NCBI GenBank assembly: GCA_045535095.1
Contig: JAZSKY010000012.1
Location: 1 to 6,354, forward strand
Reading direction: 5' to 3'
Origin: SIG672 sp045535095
Lineage (GTDB): Bacteria > Bacillota > Clostridia > Oscillospirales > CAG-272
DNA length: 6,354 bases
Positions 5,037-6,354 of this stretch are shown here, one piece after another (within the stretch, counting starts at the first letter, position 1; each line of letters starts with the position of its first letter). The translations under genes were made by a program, and so were the position numbers. The notes beneath the pieces were generated by a model. It saw only the letters and a program-made list of their open reading frames with translations. It made no database searches and was not told the DNA's origin.

Positions 5037-5082
5037 ACTTAAAGGGAAAGGGAAGGGTGTAAGCCCTTTTTCTTGATAAGAC

Positions 5083-5091
5083 TTTATACCA
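5083..5091 (-). promoter_or_regulatory. weak candidate promoter for comM (extended -10)
   Basis: Minus-strand TGGTATAAA matches an extended -10 (TGnTATAAT) with one mismatch. No -35 is recognisable, and the expected -35 position falls inside the pfkA terminator. It is the best candidate between the pfkA terminator and comM. It would give a leader of about 210 nt to the GTG start, carrying both hairpin repeats. Confidence 0.3.
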
Positions 5092-5126
5092 AAAAACACG
5101 GAAATCTTGGGGAAATCCGTGTTTTT
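5091..5126 (-). terminator. rho-independent terminator of pfkA
   Basis: On the minus strand an 11-bp stem (AAAAACACGGA at 5126-5116 with TCCGTGTTTTT at 5102-5092) encloses a 13-nt loop and ends in a T run of six. It begins 6 nt after the pfkA stop. The flanking A and T runs make it usable in both directions. Confidence 0.88.
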
Positions 5127-5132
5127 ATTTTC

Positions 5133-6194
5133 TTATTTTACGAGCTTTTCAACGAGATCGTAAAGACGCTTTATCTCCTTGGTACGAAGCGTGCTGAGCT
5201 CCTTCATAGACTCGATCTGCTCGTCGGTAAATCCGTCAAGGTCGCCGTCCTTGAGCTTGCCCTTGAACATTCTGTCAACCGTGAGGGCGTACTTTATCTC
5301 CTCGGAAACGATCTTGCCGTTGCGCTTGCAAACGACAAGGTTGCTCTTTCCGGCAAGAAGGAGTTCAACTGCCTTGGCGCCCATCTGGGTAGCCATAACT
5401 CTGTCTGCAACGGTGGGTACGCCGCCGCGTACTACGTGTGCAAAGCGGGCAAATCTCGTCTCAACGCCGGTCTCTGCCTCGATCTTGGGAGCGAGGGTCT
5501 CGCCGTAATTTCCAAGTCCCTCGGAAACAACGATGATAAAGCTGCGCTTTCCTGCCGCTCTGAGATCTGCAATGCGCTTGATTATTGCCTCCTCGTCGTG
5601 AGGAATTTCCTTGATGATAACAGCCTCTGCGCCGGTTGCTATTGCGCTCTCGAGAGCGATATATCCTGCGTGTCTGCCCATTACCTCGACAACGTTACAT
5701 CTCGCGTGAGACTCACAGGTGTCGCGCAGACAGTCTATCATATTAACGGTGGTCTGAAGTGCGGTGTCGTAACCGATAGTAGCGTCGGTAGCGGTAACGT
5801 CGTTGTCGATCGTGCCGGGGATACCGATGCAGGGGATTCCGCGAAGGGTAAGGTCGGTAGCGCCTCTGAAGGTGCCGTCGCCGCCGATGGCAACTATGCC
5901 GTCAATACCGTGCTTTTTGCAGGTTGCGATAGCCTTCTGCATGCCCTCCTCGAGCATAAACTCGGGACTGCGCGCAGAGTAGAGCGCGGTGCCGCCTATC
6001 TTGATTATATGGTTGACCTCTCCGGACGATATGTCGCGTACGTTTCCTTCCATAAGGCCCTTGTAGCCCTCGTATATAGCAACGACGTCAACACCGTTTG
6101 CTTCTGCGGCGCGGGTTACTGCGCGGACTGCCGCATTCATTCCGGGAGCGTCTCCGCCCGACGTGAGAACGCCTATTTTCTTAAACTTATTCAT
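5133..6194 (-). CDS. pfkA: ATP-dependent 6-phosphofructokinase
   Basis: The product phosphorylates fructose 6-phosphate to fructose 1,6-bisphosphate, the committed step of glycolysis, in the cytoplasm, normally as a homotetramer. The 353-residue frame shows the family landmarks in order. These are the ATP loop GVLTSGGDAPGMNA (8-21), GGDGTF (104-109), PGTIDND (126-132) with the catalytic Asp130, R165 before VVEVMGRHAG (168-177), and HVVRGGVPT (253-261). The Gly at 107, where PPi-dependent enzymes carry Asp, points to ATP as donor. Arg24 and Arg28 in MNAAVRAVTR fall at the allosteric effector site positions of the E. coli enzyme. It is about 30 residues longer than E. coli PfkA, mostly at a charged C-terminal tail. 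AGGAAAGG at 6202-6209 sets the ATG with 7-nt spacing. It has its own promoter and terminator, so it is monocistronic; no pyruvate kinase gene follows, unlike in many Bacillota. Confidence 0.97.
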   Translation of the reverse strand: MNKFKKIGVLTSGGDAPGMNAAVRAVTRAAEANGVDVVAIYEGYKGLMEGNVRDISSGEVNHIIKIGGTALYSARSPEFMLEEGMQKAIATCKKHGIDGIVAIGGDGTFRGATDLTLRGIPCIGIPGTIDNDVTATDATIGYDTALQTTVNMIDCLRDTCESHARCNVVEVMGRHAGYIALESAIATGAEAVIIKEIPHDEEAIIKRIADLRAAGKRSFIIVVSEGLGNYGETLAPKIEAETGVETRFARFAHVVRGGVPTVADRVMATQMGAKAVELLLAGKSNLVVCKRNGKIVSEEIKYALTVDRMFKGKLKDGDLDGFTDEQIESMKELSTLRTKEIKRLYDLVEKLVK

Positions 6195-6211
6195 ATATTT
6201 GCCTTTCCTAC

Positions 6212-6239
6212 CCGAGGTGACGCTACGTAGCGCTCTCGG
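6212..6239 (-). promoter_or_regulatory. stem-loop in the pfkA 5' leader
   Basis: In the minus-strand leader, CCGAG (6239-6235) pairs with CTCGG (6216-6212). It encloses a second helix from the 12-bp palindrome CGCTACGTAGCG (6221-6232). The structure ends 3 nt before the AGGAAAGG ribosome binding site. It may affect transcript stability or translation, or the palindrome may be a DNA operator. No known riboswitch is recognised. Confidence 0.5.
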
Positions 6240-6265
6240 AAAACGTTCATTTTTTCACATTCTAT

Positions 6266-6294
6266 ATAATAATACATTTTTTTCTAAAAATCAA
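6266..6294 (-). promoter_or_regulatory. probable sigma-A promoter of pfkA
   Basis: On the minus strand TTGATT (6294-6289) and TATTAT (6271-6266) are spaced 17 nt apart. The matches to consensus are 4/6 and 5/6. The predicted start near 6259 gives a leader of about 65 nt containing the stem-loop at 6212-6239. Confidence 0.65.
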
Positions 6295-6354
6295 GGGGTT
6301 TAGAGCAATTTGGTTAATTTTTTGACAATGACTCCTTGCACAAAAGAAAAAACG

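Noticed and set aside
4921..5070. A CRISPR array suggested by the repeated hairpin units.
   Set aside because: Only two diverged adjacent units with no spacers of regular length; they are palindromic intergenic repeats.
5073..6230. A 385-codon open frame on the plus strand, opposite pfkA.
   Set aside because: It is a shadow of the pfkA codon pattern, with no RBS or family resemblance, and its start lies in the pfkA terminator region.
6311..6354. TTGACA at 6322-6327 on the plus strand as part of a divergent promoter.
   Set aside because: No -10 hexamer is visible at 16-18 nt spacing before the window ends.

Overview
The window looks like a chromosomal stretch of a gut-type Clostridia (Bacillota) with moderate GC. 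This rests on strong AGGAGG-like ribosome binding sites, AT-rich consensus promoters, the form of the PfkA and YifB/ComM proteins, and accessory genes of a kind carried on clostridial conjugative elements. Species cannot be named from sequence alone.

Bases 1-2530 are an accessory, probably mobile-element-derived block transcribed entirely on the minus strand. In transcription order it holds a 246-aa protein whose C-terminal half resembles an R-S-E ADP-ribosyltransferase (1730-2470), a 218-aa clostridial mobile-element protein of unknown function (1060-1716), a 208-aa protein with a DUF6075-like C-terminal domain (353-979), and the first 118 residues of an ArdA-like antirestriction protein that runs off the left edge (1-356). 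Two intrinsic-terminator-like hairpins (1009-1048 and 2493-2530) each sit directly 5' of the ribosome binding site of the next gene, which suggests attenuation or antitermination within the cluster.

Bases 2531-2700 are a gene-free junction full of hairpins. It lies next to a minus-strand tRNA pair, tRNA-Thr(TGT) then tRNA-Tyr(GTA), driven by a perfect consensus promoter at 2919-2947. The accessory block begins just past the 3' end of tRNA-Tyr, a classic site for element integration, although no integrase or direct repeat is visible here. The tRNA-Tyr carries C rather than the near-universal T at position 55.

Bases 3071-3390 hold an isolated plus-strand unit: promoter, 71-aa orphan protein and a strong terminator shared with the convergent comM.

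Bases 3400-6300 are core chromosome: comM/yifB (minus) and pfkA (minus). The comM reading frame has no recognisable native start. Its conserved N-terminus is preceded by an in-frame TAG and directly abuts an intergenic repeat made of two tandem, related hairpins (4944-5036). pfkA has its own promoter, a structured 5' leader and a terminator.
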